Shown here: positions 1 to 6,078 of the stretch, piece by piece | Layout: every line of letters starts with the position of its first letter | How positions within the stretch are numbered: position 1 is the first letter of the stretch | Source of the DNA: JACDAF01 sp036276035 | GTDB lineage: Bacteria; Chloroflexota; Limnocylindria; P2-11E | DNA: 10,759 nucleotides | Direction of reading: 5' to 3' | NCBI GenBank assembly: GCA_036276035.1 | Contig: DASUCM010000003.1 | Coordinates: 1-10,759, forward strand | Position numbers and translations under genes: made by a program | Notes under the pieces: generated by a model | What the model was told of the DNA's origin: nothing | Databases searched by the model: none | Seen by the model: the letters and a program-made list of their open reading frames with translations, nothing else

Positions 1-377
1 TCGACGAAGAGCACGCTGCCGGGCTCGAGGTCGGTGAGGATCGCGGCGAGGTCGCCCGCGCGCTCGAGCGCCGGGCCGCTCGTGACGCGCATCTGCACCC
101 CGAGCTCGTTCGCGATGACGTGCGCGAGCGAGGTCTTCCCCACGCCCGGCGGGCCGTAGAGCGCGACGTGCTCCATCGCCTCACCGCGGCCTTTCGCCGC
201 CTGGATGAGGATCCGGAGGTTCCCCTTCACCTTCTCCTGATTGATGTACTCGTCGTCATCGAGCCGCTGCGGGCGGAGCGAGGTGTCCAGCGGGCGGTCC
301 TCCTCCCGTGCCTGCGGCGCGCCGGGCCGCGCGCTCGCGGCCTGGGTCGCGCCGGGACGCGCGCTAGCGGGCTTCAC
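1..377 (-). CDS. ruvB: RuvB Holliday junction branch-migration helicase (N-terminal part, cut by window edge)
   Basis: RuvB is the hexameric AAA+ motor that, with RuvA, drives branch migration of Holliday junctions during recombinational repair. The visible 125 codons show the family order: the LRP..LDD.EYINQEKVK entry segment (about residues 34-50), Walker A GPPGVGKTS (75-83), then IANELG and SGPALERAGDLAAIL (100-114), ending at SVLFV(D), the start of Walker B. The C-terminal small ATPase and winged-helix domains lie outside the window. The start is the GTG at 377, which overlaps the last 14 bases of proS in another frame. No ATG is available before the conserved region. Residues 5-24 form a low-complexity tandem repeat (ASARPGA-TQA, ASARPGA-PQA) not typical of RuvB cores. 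INQ replaces the commoner IGQ. Identity is secure; the exact start is less so. Confidence 0.93.
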   Translation of the reverse strand, partial: MKPASARPGATQAASARPGAPQAREEDRPLDTSLRPQRLDDDEYINQEKVKGNLRILIQAAKGRGEAMEHVALYGPPGVGKTSLAHVIANELGVQMRVTSGPALERAGDLAAILTDLEPGSVLFV

Positions 378-2073
378 GCATCCGCCGCACGGTGTCGCCG
401 AGCTCGCGCGCTGCACCGTCACGCGGGATGTGGCGCGCCTCGCTCTCGCTCCGCAGCTTCCACTCGATCGTGCCCGCCGCGAGGCCGCGCTTGCTCACGG
501 TCACGCGGACCGGGATGCCGATGAGGTCCGCGTCCGCGAACTTCACGCCCGCCGACTCCTCCCGGTCGTCGAAGAGCACCTGCACGCCCTCGTGCTCGAG
601 CGTCGCGACGAGCGACTCCGCGGTCTCACGCACCGTCGCGTCGCTCATCGGCAGGGCGACGACGTGGACCTCGTAGGGCGCGACGGCGAACGGCCAGACG
701 ATCCCGCGCTCGTCGCGGCAGGTCTCGATGATCGTCTGCACCGCGCGGCCGACGCCGATGCCGTACGACCCCATGACGAACGGCTTGCGCGTGCCGTCCT
801 GCGCGAGGAACGTCGCGCCCATCTTCTCGGAGTAGTACGTGCCGAGCTTGAAGATGTTGCCGACCTCGACGCCGCGCCGGAGCGTCAGCGCCCCGCCGCA
901 GCGCGGGCAGGCGTCCCCCTCCCGCACGTCGTGGACGTCGGCCCGCTCTCCCTGGAAGTCGCGGCCCGGCACGACGTCGCGCAGGTGCGCGTCCTTCTTG
1001 TTCGCACCGGAGACGTAGCCCCGCTCCCCGACCGAGGTGTCGACGACGATGCGCGCCTTGAGCCCGACCGGGCCGACGTAGCCCGCAACGCCGCCGCTGC
1101 GCTGGAAGTCCGCGTCGTCGGCGAACCTGATCTCCCCGACGTCGAGGAGCTTGCGGAGCTTCGCCTCGTTCGCCTCGCGATCGCCCGGCAGCACGACGGC
1201 GACCACCTCGCCGCCCTTCCCCTTCACGAGCACGGTCTTCAGGAAGTCGGACGCCTGCAGCTTCAGGGACCCGACGAGCGCCTCGATCGTCGCCGTGCCC
1301 GGGGTCGCGAGCTCCGTGGGCGCGGGCACGCCTCCGGCCGCCGGCGCGTGCTCGATGCGCCGCGACGCCTTCTCGTTGTTCGCGCGGTAGTCGCACGACG
1401 AGCAGATGAGGATCTTGTCGTCCCCGGCCTCGGTGAGCACCTGGAACTCGTGCGCGACGTCGCCGCCCATCGCGCCGGTGTCGGACTCGACGCTGATCGC
1501 GTCGAGGCCCATGCGCTGGAAGATGCGCACGTACGCCTGGTGCTGTAGCCCGTACGCGCGGTCGAGCCCGTCGGTGTCGGCATCGAGCGAGTAGGCGTCC
1601 TTCATGACGAACTCGCGCACCCGCAAGAGGCCCGCGCGCGGGCGCGCCTCGTCCCGGCCCTTCGACTGGAAGTGATAGACCATGATCGGCAGCTGGCGGT
1701 ACGAGAGGACCTCGTTGCGCGCGTGGTGCGTGACGACCTCCTCGTGCGTGTACGACACGAGGAAGGACCGCCCGCCGTGGTCCTTCAGCTTGAACAGGAT
1801 CGCGTCCATGCCGTCCCAGCGGCCGGTCTCCTGCCAGAGCTCCGCCGGCGTCATCACCGGCATCTCCATCTCCTGACAGCCGATGCGGTCCATCTCCTCG
1901 CGGATGATCTGTTCGACCTTCTTCGCGACGCGGAAGCCGAGCGGCAGCCACGAGTACAGGCCGGCAGCCGTCTGGCGCGCGACCGCGGCGCGCAGCATGA
2001 GCTGGTGCCCGGGGGTCTGCGCGTCTGCCGGTGCCTCGCGCAAGGTGCGGCCGAAGAGCGTCGACTGTCTCAT
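364..2073 (-). CDS. proS: Prolyl-tRNA synthetase, bacterial type with editing insertion
   Basis: This cytoplasmic class II synthetase charges tRNA-Pro with proline. The 569-residue length matches the bacterial (ProS type 1) form. Visible parts: motif 1 region GLYSWLPLGFRV (38-49) through PVMTPAELWQETGRW; TXE-type loop THEEVVT (109-115); motif 2 RPRAGLLRVREFVMKDAYSLD (144-164); an INS/YbaK-like editing domain (about 230-385) with Lys279 in FLKT and the GAN segment (357-359); a CPRCG pair at 389-393; motif 3 GSYGIGVGR (435-443); and the anticodon-binding domain (about 465-569). The ATG at 2073 has GGAG 8 nt upstream. That GGAG lies in the 3' arm of a long inverted repeat (see the leader entry), so translation may be controlled. 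proS overlaps ruvB by 14 bp and is the fourth gene of the ispG string, with a probable promoter of its own. Confidence 0.97.
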   Translation of the reverse strand: MRQSTLFGRTLREAPADAQTPGHQLMLRAAVARQTAAGLYSWLPLGFRVAKKVEQIIREEMDRIGCQEMEMPVMTPAELWQETGRWDGMDAILFKLKDHGGRSFLVSYTHEEVVTHHARNEVLSYRQLPIMVYHFQSKGRDEARPRAGLLRVREFVMKDAYSLDADTDGLDRAYGLQHQAYVRIFQRMGLDAISVESDTGAMGGDVAHEFQVLTEAGDDKILICSSCDYRANNEKASRRIEHAPAAGGVPAPTELATPGTATIEALVGSLKLQASDFLKTVLVKGKGGEVVAVVLPGDREANEAKLRKLLDVGEIRFADDADFQRSGGVAGYVGPVGLKARIVVDTSVGERGYVSGANKKDAHLRDVVPGRDFQGERADVHDVREGDACPRCGGALTLRRGVEVGNIFKLGTYYSEKMGATFLAQDGTRKPFVMGSYGIGVGRAVQTIIETCRDERGIVWPFAVAPYEVHVVALPMSDATVRETAESLVATLEHEGVQVLFDDREESAGVKFADADLIGIPVRVTVSKRGLAAGTIEWKLRSESEARHIPRDGAARELGDTVRRMREAR

Positions 2074-2182
2074 CTCATGAACTCCGAGGGTGTTTCTTCA
2101 CGTGCGCCGTCATCCGGCCGGCGCCGCAGCGGCGCCGGCTAGCGCGGGGATCGGCGCGGAGACCCTCGGAGCGTGCGCATCG
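2074..2182 (-). promoter_or_regulatory. proS leader: nested hairpin sequestering the Shine-Dalgarno site
   Basis: The leader transcript can form three nested perfect stems. The outer 10-bp stem pairs CTCCGAGGGT (2171-2162) with ACCCTCGGAG (2091-2082). The middle 6-bp stem pairs GCGCCG (2157-2152) with CGGCGC (2109-2104). The inner 10-bp stem pairs GCCGGCGCCG (2139-2130) with CGGCGCCGGC (2126-2117) around a 3-nt loop. The 3' strand of the outer stem contains GGAG (2085-2082), the only Shine-Dalgarno sequence of proS. Closing the stem would block initiation. No T-box consensus (GGTGGNACCGCG type) is visible. The pairing is seen in the sequence; the regulatory role is inferred. Confidence 0.6.
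2139..2180 (-). CDS. Candidate proS leader peptide (13 codons, two prolines)
   Basis: A short frame ATG...TAG reads MRTLRGSPRRSPR. Its ATG lies 8 nt after a TAGACT -10 box, the same spacing as the apparent leaderless starts of ispG and the ABC ATPase in this window, and it lacks a Shine-Dalgarno site. Codons 4-6 are the 5' arm of the outer proS leader stem, codons 8-10 overlap the middle stem, and the stop codon sits exactly at the base of the inner hairpin. Pro codons (CCG) are at positions 8 and 12. A ribosome slowed there would cover the outer 5' arm and free the proS ribosome-binding site. A frame this short could arise by chance; its placement is the reason for listing it. Confidence 0.42.
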   Translation of the reverse strand: MRTLRGSPRRSPR

Positions 2183-2188
2183 AAAGCG

Positions 2189-2194
2189 AGTCTA
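2189..2194 (-). promoter_or_regulatory. Candidate -10 box of the proS leader (TAGACT)
   Basis: TAGACT on the minus strand fits the TA(C/G)NCT pattern seen before other unit starts here. Transcription would begin near 2182, two bases before the leader-peptide ATG. No convincing -35 element is seen about 17 bp upstream. Confidence 0.4.
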
Positions 2195-2241
2195 GCGGGG
2201 CCGCCGGGCGAGGAGCGGCTTTGCCGCGACGAGCCGCAGGG

Positions 2242-2283
2242 TCCCCGGTAGCCGGCCCGACGAAGTCGGGCCGGGACCGGGGA
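2242..2283 (-). terminator. Strong GC hairpin just after the bactofilin stop (terminator-like, no U-tract)
   Basis: Eight bases downstream of the bactofilin stop codon, an inverted repeat has 10-bp arms CCGGCCCGAC / GTCGGGCCGG with a 3-nt loop, extended by 8-bp arms TCCCCGGT / ACCGGGGA after a small asymmetric bulge. No run of T follows on the minus strand, so it is not a canonical intrinsic terminator. It could slow polymerase, stabilise the upstream mRNA 3' end, or separate the bactofilin unit from the proS promoter just downstream. It may also be a copy of a dispersed palindromic repeat. Confidence 0.4.
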
Positions 2284-2290
2284 TCAACGG

Positions 2291-2761
2291 TCAGTCGGAG
2301 GCGCTCTCCGCGGTCGAGGCGAAGCGGACGACGTTCGAGGAGGTCTGCTCGGTCATCTTCGAGGTGCCCTGGAAGAAGACACCGCGCTCGATGACGAGGG
2401 CGGGGGTCGTGACGTCGCCCTTCACCCGGGCCGGCTTGTGGAGCTCGACCGCGGCGCTCGCGCTGATGTTGCCGGTGATCTCCCCGTGCACGATGAGCGT
2501 GCCGCAGCTGATCTCGGCGCTCACCTTCGCGCCCTCGCCGACGATGAGGGTGTCGGACGTGGTGATCTCGCCGCTGAAGGTGCCGTCGATGCGGACGGTG
2601 CCCTCGAACGTGAGCTTGCCGTCGAACTCGGAGCCTTTGCCGAGGAGCGCGTTCAGCTCGCCGGTCCCGGCGGGCCGCGTCTGGGCTGCGCTGTCGTAGC
2701 GCGGTGCGGCGGTGTCGTAACGCTGAGACGTCGTGTCCGGTCGCGTCGTCGAAAGTGCCAT
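2291..2761 (-). CDS. Bactofilin family (polymer-forming cytoskeletal) protein
   Basis: Bactofilins self-assemble without nucleotide into filaments that scaffold cell-shape or polar functions, usually at the inner face of the membrane. The 156-residue product has a disordered N-terminus with a short repeat (RYDTAAP, RYDSAAQ at 14-27), then a bactofilin core at about 43-135 made of regular short beta rungs: FDGKLTFEGTVRIDGTFSGEI, SDTLIVGEGAKVSAEI, GTLIVHGEITGNI, and ALVIERGVFFQG. A polar tail follows. The ATG at 2761 has AAGGAG with 8-nt spacing. An in-frame ATG pair at 2848/2845 also has AAGGAG (9 nt), so a 185-residue form is possible; codons between the two starts have more A in third position than the gene body, favouring the short form. 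It follows the pentapeptide-repeat gene in the same direction. The target in the cell is unknown. Confidence 0.88.
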   Translation of the reverse strand: MALSTTRPDTTSQRYDTAAPRYDSAAQTRPAGTGELNALLGKGSEFDGKLTFEGTVRIDGTFSGEITTSDTLIVGEGAKVSAEISCGTLIVHGEITGNISASAAVELHKPARVKGDVTTPALVIERGVFFQGTSKMTEQTSSNVVRFASTAESASD

Positions 2762-2867
2762 CTTGTCCTCTCCTTCGCGTTCGGTGGTCGTGAGCGGCAG
2801 CGTCACTGCCGGCGTGCTCTCGCTCCGTTTGCCGATGCCTCGCATCATCTCGTCCTTCTCCTTCTCG

Positions 2868-3638
2868 CTACGCGAGCGGCCGGGCGACGAGCGCCCAGAC
2901 GCGGTCTTGGATCTCGGGGTCCGTCCGCTCGTCGTGACGCACGCGGACGAGCTCGGTCTGCTGCTGGTACTGCGTCGACAGCCGCATGATCATCTCGAGC
3001 GCGGCGGTGCGCTCCGGGCTGTCGGGCCACTGCATGGTCTCGACGCGCGCGCGCTGCAGGCGCTGGTGCACGCGTTCGAAGCGCACGTGGCCCGGCTCCC
3101 CGGGCCAGCGCTGCTTCGAGAACTGGATGCCATGCACGAACAACGTGTCGACGAGGACCGCGTCACGGAGATCGTTGCGCACGAACTCGTTCACCGAACG
3201 CGGGGGGACGAGCTCCGTCGGGGTCACGCCGTGCGGCTTCCCGTAGAACTTCGCGCCCTGCACCCGGCCGGCGAAGTGGCAGTCGACGAATTCGGCGGTG
3301 TCGGACGTCCAGCCCTCGAACCGCGCGCCATCGAACGTGCAGCCCTCGAAGCGGCTCGGCCCGGGTGACGACCTGCGCAGATCGGCCCCGTCGAAGCGGC
3401 ACTCGCGGAAGAGCGAGCGCATCGGGTTCGTGAAGAGCGGTTGGAGACGCGCATCGAACGTGAGCCCGCTGAAGTCGCAGCGCACGAACACACAACCGGT
3501 CGTACGCAGCTCCGCGAAGGCGGCTTTGCGGAAGTCGACGCCCTCGACCGTGGCGCGCTCCCACGAGACGAGGCCGGGCTGGGTGGCGTCGGGGACGGTC
3601 ACGAGCGTCACGCTGGCCACAACGGGCGCCCAGGTCAA
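2868..3638 (-). CDS. Pentapeptide-repeat protein with helical C-terminal region
   Basis: Roughly residues 30-135 show the A(D/N)LXX-like five-residue periodicity of pentapeptide-repeat proteins: VDFRKAAFAEL, CVFVRCDFSGLTF, CRFDGADLRRS, FEGCTFDGARFEG, AEFVDCHFAG. Such repeats fold as a right-handed quadrilateral beta-helix. Residues about 150-256 lack the repeat and look mostly helical (IQFSKQRW, then HQRLQRARVETMQW and a Gln-rich stretch). No signal peptide or membrane segment is seen. The longest frame starts at a TTG (3638) with no well-placed Shine-Dalgarno site; GTGs at 3620, 3611 and 3602 are alternatives. The gene starts 25 bp after ispG and ends 20 bp before the long-form bactofilin start, so cotranscription is likely. 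The function of this subfamily is not known to me. Confidence 0.8.
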   Translation of the reverse strand: MTWAPVVASVTLVTVPDATQPGLVSWERATVEGVDFRKAAFAELRTTGCVFVRCDFSGLTFDARLQPLFTNPMRSLFRECRFDGADLRRSSPGPSRFEGCTFDGARFEGWTSDTAEFVDCHFAGRVQGAKFYGKPHGVTPTELVPPRSVNEFVRNDLRDAVLVDTLFVHGIQFSKQRWPGEPGHVRFERVHQRLQRARVETMQWPDSPERTAALEMIMRLSTQYQQQTELVRVRHDERTDPEIQDRVWALVARPLA

Positions 3639-3663
3639 GCGGTACGGTCGGCTGACCCTCCCG

Positions 3664-4869
3664 CTAGCTGCGCTGGCCCGCCGGCACCGAGCGGCCCGGG
3701 GTGAGCTGCCCCTCGTGCGAGGCCTTCGGCGCCTTGTCCGCGTAGGGCTCCTTGCCGTTCTCGATGAGGATCTGGTCGATCTCGCGCAGGAGCGCGTCCA
3801 TGAGCTCGGCCTCCGGGTAGACGCCGACGACCTTGCCCTTGCGGAAGATCGCGCCCTTCCCCACTCCGCCCGCGATCCCGACGTCCGCGTCCTTCGCCTC
3901 GCCGGGCCCGTTCACCTCGCAGCCCATGACCGCGACCTTCATCGGCACGGGCAGGGCGCGCAGACGTTCCTCGGCCACTTTCGCGAGCGGGATGAGGTCG
4001 ATGTCCGCGCGCCCACAGGACGGGCACGCGATGAGCGTGAGCCCCTGATCGCGGAGGCCGAGCGACTTCAGGATGTCGAACCCCGCCTTCACCTCCATGA
4101 CCGGGTCCTCGGAGAGCGAGACGCGGATGGTGTCACCGATCCCCTCGTAGAGCAGGACGCTCATCCCCGCGGTCGAGCGGATCGATCCGGAAAGGAGCGT
4201 GCCGGCCTCGGTGACGCCGAGGTGCAGCGGGTACGGGACCGCCTTCGCAAGCCGGCGGTACGCCGCGACCATCGTCGGGACGTCGAACGCCTTCACGCTC
4301 ACGACGATGTCGTCGAAGTCGAGCGACTCGAGGATCGCGATCTCGCTGAGCGCGAGGTCGACCATGCGCTGCGCCTCGTCGCGCAGCTCGCCGGGCTGGC
4401 GGTCGCCGATGGAGCCGTGGTTCACGCCGATGCGGATCGGCGTGCTCTGCTCCTTCGCGCGCTTCACGACCTCCCGGATCCCGTCCTTGTTGTGGAGGTT
4501 GCCGGGGTTCAGCCGGAGCTTGTGGACGCGGGCGTCGAGCGCCATGAGCGCGAGGCGGTAGTCGAAGTGGATGTCCGCGACGATCGGCAGGATCGAGCGC
4601 CGCACGAGCTCCTTCAGCGCCTCTCCCGCTCTCTTGTCGGGGACCGCCACGCGGGCGATCTCGCAGCCCGCCTCCTGCAGCTGCTCGATCTGGCGGATGG
4701 TCGCCTCGATGTCGTGCGTGAGGGTCGTGCACATGGACTGGACGGCGACCGGCGCGCCGTCGCCGACGGCGGTCCCACCGACCCAGACCCGCTTGCTCGG
4801 CCGCCGCGGGCGCGGGCCGATGCGGTCCTGCGGGAGGTTCAGGTCGACGCTCAGCGGCGAGAGGCTCAT
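3664..4869 (-). CDS. ispG: 4-hydroxy-3-methylbut-2-en-1-yl diphosphate synthase (MEP pathway)
   Basis: IspG (GcpE) is the [4Fe-4S] enzyme of the penultimate isoprenoid step, reducing MEcPP to HMBPP in the cytoplasm. The 401-residue frame has the TIM-barrel N-terminal half with VAVQSMCTTLTHD (41-53), VADIHFDYRLAL (97-108), LRLNPGN (118-124) and IRIGVNHGSIG (145-155). The C-terminal cluster domain has Cys282 and Cys285 in ACPSCGR, Cys317 in MGCEVNGPGEA and Glu324, the expected four cluster ligands. The start is taken as the ATG at 4869. A TACTCT box lies 8 nt upstream with no Shine-Dalgarno sequence, suggesting a leaderless mRNA; the GTG at 4872 is an alternative. It is the first gene of the minus-strand string leading to proS. 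In many bacteria ispG adjoins dxr, rseP and proS; here dxr and rseP are not adjacent and a divergent glycosyltransferase takes the upstream side. Confidence 0.96.
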   Translation of the reverse strand: MSLSPLSVDLNLPQDRIGPRPRRPSKRVWVGGTAVGDGAPVAVQSMCTTLTHDIEATIRQIEQLQEAGCEIARVAVPDKRAGEALKELVRRSILPIVADIHFDYRLALMALDARVHKLRLNPGNLHNKDGIREVVKRAKEQSTPIRIGVNHGSIGDRQPGELRDEAQRMVDLALSEIAILESLDFDDIVVSVKAFDVPTMVAAYRRLAKAVPYPLHLGVTEAGTLLSGSIRSTAGMSVLLYEGIGDTIRVSLSEDPVMEVKAGFDILKSLGLRDQGLTLIACPSCGRADIDLIPLAKVAEERLRALPVPMKVAVMGCEVNGPGEAKDADVGIAGGVGKGAIFRKGKVVGVYPEAELMDALLREIDQILIENGKEPYADKAPKASHEGQLTPGRSVPAGQRS

Positions 4870-4877
4870 CACGTACC

Positions 4878-4883
4878 AGAGTA
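4878..4883 (-). promoter_or_regulatory. Candidate -10 box of ispG (TACTCT)
   Basis: TACTCT on the minus strand ends 8 nt before the ispG ATG. It shares the central TA (4882-4883) with the plus-strand box of the divergent glycosyltransferase gene. No clear -35 hexamer is seen. Confidence 0.45.
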
Positions 4884-4887
4884 CGCT
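4882..4887 (+). promoter_or_regulatory. Candidate -10 box of the glycosyltransferase gene (TACGCT)
   Basis: TACGCT lies 7 nt before the GTG at 4895, with no Shine-Dalgarno sequence between, as expected for a leaderless transcript. It overlaps the ispG -10 box on the other strand. No clear -35 hexamer is seen. Confidence 0.45.
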
Positions 4888-4894
4888 CCGATCC

Positions 4895-6046
4895 GTGCGA
4901 ACCGGTCTCGTGCGTGAGATCCCGTTCGCGCTCGGCATCGCGCTCGGGCTCGGGGTCCTCATCCTCTTCGGATTCGCCGAGCGGCGCGCCGAGATCGTCC
5001 GCATCGCCGACTTCTCCGGCTTCTGGGCCGGCGCGCGGGCGCTCGTCCTCGGGCTCGACCCGTACGACGCGCGGACGTGGCTCGCGACGACGCAGCAGCT
5101 CGGCACGCAGCGGCCTGACACCGCCGTCTACGGGTACCCGCCGCACGTCGCGCTCGCGCTCGTGCCGTTCGCGCTCCTGCCGGTCGAGGTCGCCGCGGGC
5201 ATCTGGGCGATCGCGACGATGCTCGTCGCCGCGCTCGGCGTGCGCGCGCTGCTGAGGACCGCGCTCCCGGACGCGCCGGTGGCGCACACGCTCACCGGCC
5301 TCGCGCTCTTCGCCTCGCAGCCCGCGCTCACGTCGTTCGTGATCGGCCAGTGGACGTTCCTCCTGGTCGGCTGCGTCGCGCTCGCGGTGGCGCTCGCGCT
5401 GCGCGGCAGCGCGCTCGCGGGCCTTCTGCTCACGCCGCTCGTCGCGAAGCCGCAGCTCGCGCTCACGGCGCCCTTCGCGCTCCTGCTCGTCCTACGGGGC
5501 CGGCGGCTGTGGACGCTGGCGCTGATGGGCTCCGTCGCCGGGATGCTCGCCGTCGCGGGCTGGCTCGCCGCGCCCGGGTGGCTCGGCGCGTGGTACGCCG
5601 CGGTCCCCGGGCGGCGGGTCGAGGCGCTGCCGCGCAACGCGACGACGTGGGGCGCGGCAGTCGACCTCTTCGGCGAGGCAGGCCTCTTCCTCGCGGCGCT
5701 CGTGGTCGTCGCCGGCGCCATCGCCCTCCTGCGCTTCGCGAGGCGACCCTCGGCGGCGCTCGCCGCGACGCTCGCGTACGGCCACGTCCTCGCTCCGTAC
5801 TCCTGGGCCTACGACCAGCTGCTCCTCCTCGTGCCGGCGCTCGCGGCGGCGGCCTCGCTGCCCGCACGGCTCGGCGCGTCTCTCGTCGCCGCGGTGTCGA
5901 CCTTCCTCGTGTTCGTCTCGCCGCTGCTGTACGCGCTCGCAGTGAGCCGCGGCCGCGAGAGCCTGAGCGGCGTCGTGCCTGCGATCGTGTTCGCCCTCCT
6001 CGTCGTGATGCTCTGGCGCGACCGGCGTGCGGTACCCTCGCCCTGA
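4895..6046 (+). CDS. GT87-like (DUF2029) polytopic membrane glycosyltransferase
   Basis: The 383-residue protein is almost entirely hydrophobic helices with short loops, as in GT-C fold enzymes that use polyprenyl-phosphate sugars on the outer side of the membrane. Landmarks of the GT87/DUF2029 family are present: an acidic first loop DFSGFWAGARALVLGLDPYD (39-58) with candidate catalytic Asp39; YGYPPHVALALVPFALLP (79-96); a GQW helix entry (151-153); KPQLALTAPFALLL (185-198); and PYSWAYDQLLLLVP (301-314). About 9-11 membrane segments are likely. Family members in actinobacteria include polyprenol-phosphate-mannose mannosyltransferases, but the donor and acceptor here cannot be read from sequence. 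The start is the GTG at 4895, placed by the -10 box at 4882; the GTG at 4910 is an alternative. The ACT gene follows after 32 bp. Confidence 0.85.
   Translation: MRTGLVREIPFALGIALGLGVLILFGFAERRAEIVRIADFSGFWAGARALVLGLDPYDARTWLATTQQLGTQRPDTAVYGYPPHVALALVPFALLPVEVAAGIWAIATMLVAALGVRALLRTALPDAPVAHTLTGLALFASQPALTSFVIGQWTFLLVGCVALAVALALRGSALAGLLLTPLVAKPQLALTAPFALLLVLRGRRLWTLALMGSVAGMLAVAGWLAAPGWLGAWYAAVPGRRVEALPRNATTWGAAVDLFGEAGLFLAALVVVAGAIALLRFARRPSAALAATLAYGHVLAPYSWAYDQLLLLVPALAAAASLPARLGASLVAAVSTFLVFVSPLLYALAVSRGRESLSGVVPAIVFALLVVMLWRDRRAVPSP
6033..6038 (+). promoter_or_regulatory. Possible internal -10 box before the ACT gene (TACCCT)
   Basis: TACCCT inside the last codons of the glycosyltransferase gene matches the TA(C/G)NCT pattern. 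A start near 6045 would give a leader of about 34 nt ending in the GGGGAGGA ribosome-binding site of the ACT gene. The motif is short enough to occur by chance, so this is weak. Confidence 0.2.
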
Positions 6047-6078
6047 CGCGAAGCCAGCGATCAGGGGAGGACACGGAA

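Noticed and set aside
241..1548. Long plus-strand open frame (435 codons) opposite proS
   Set aside because: It is an Arg/Asp/Leu/Val/Ala-rich antisense shadow of proS, as expected in GC-rich DNA; proS has full family motifs on the other strand.
626..1951. Minus-strand frame of 441 codons inside proS
   Set aside because: Same-strand alternative frame of proS, Arg/Ala/Gly rich, no motif.
2074..2182. T-box riboswitch controlling proS
   Set aside because: No T-box sequence, antiterminator pair or specifier-loop architecture can be seen, and the leader is shorter than usual for a T-box.
3630..3640. TTGACC at the start of the pentapeptide gene as a -35 element
   Set aside because: No TANNNT-like -10 lies 16-18 bp downstream, and the segment is within a probable operon.
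4571..4894. N-terminal extension of the glycosyltransferase frame upstream to 4571
   Set aside because: It runs antisense through ispG and has no membrane or family features; the -10 box at 4882 places the start at 4895.
3298..4917. Plus-strand open frame of 539 codons opposite ispG and the pentapeptide gene
   Set aside because: Composition is that of a reverse-strand shadow (Arg, Asp, Val, His rich) with no recognisable motif; it covers the real ispG and crosses a gene boundary.
4870..5121. N-terminal extension of the ispG frame to 5121
   Set aside because: It would be antisense to the glycosyltransferase N-terminus, lacks family similarity, and IspG proteins normally begin close to the ATG at 4869.
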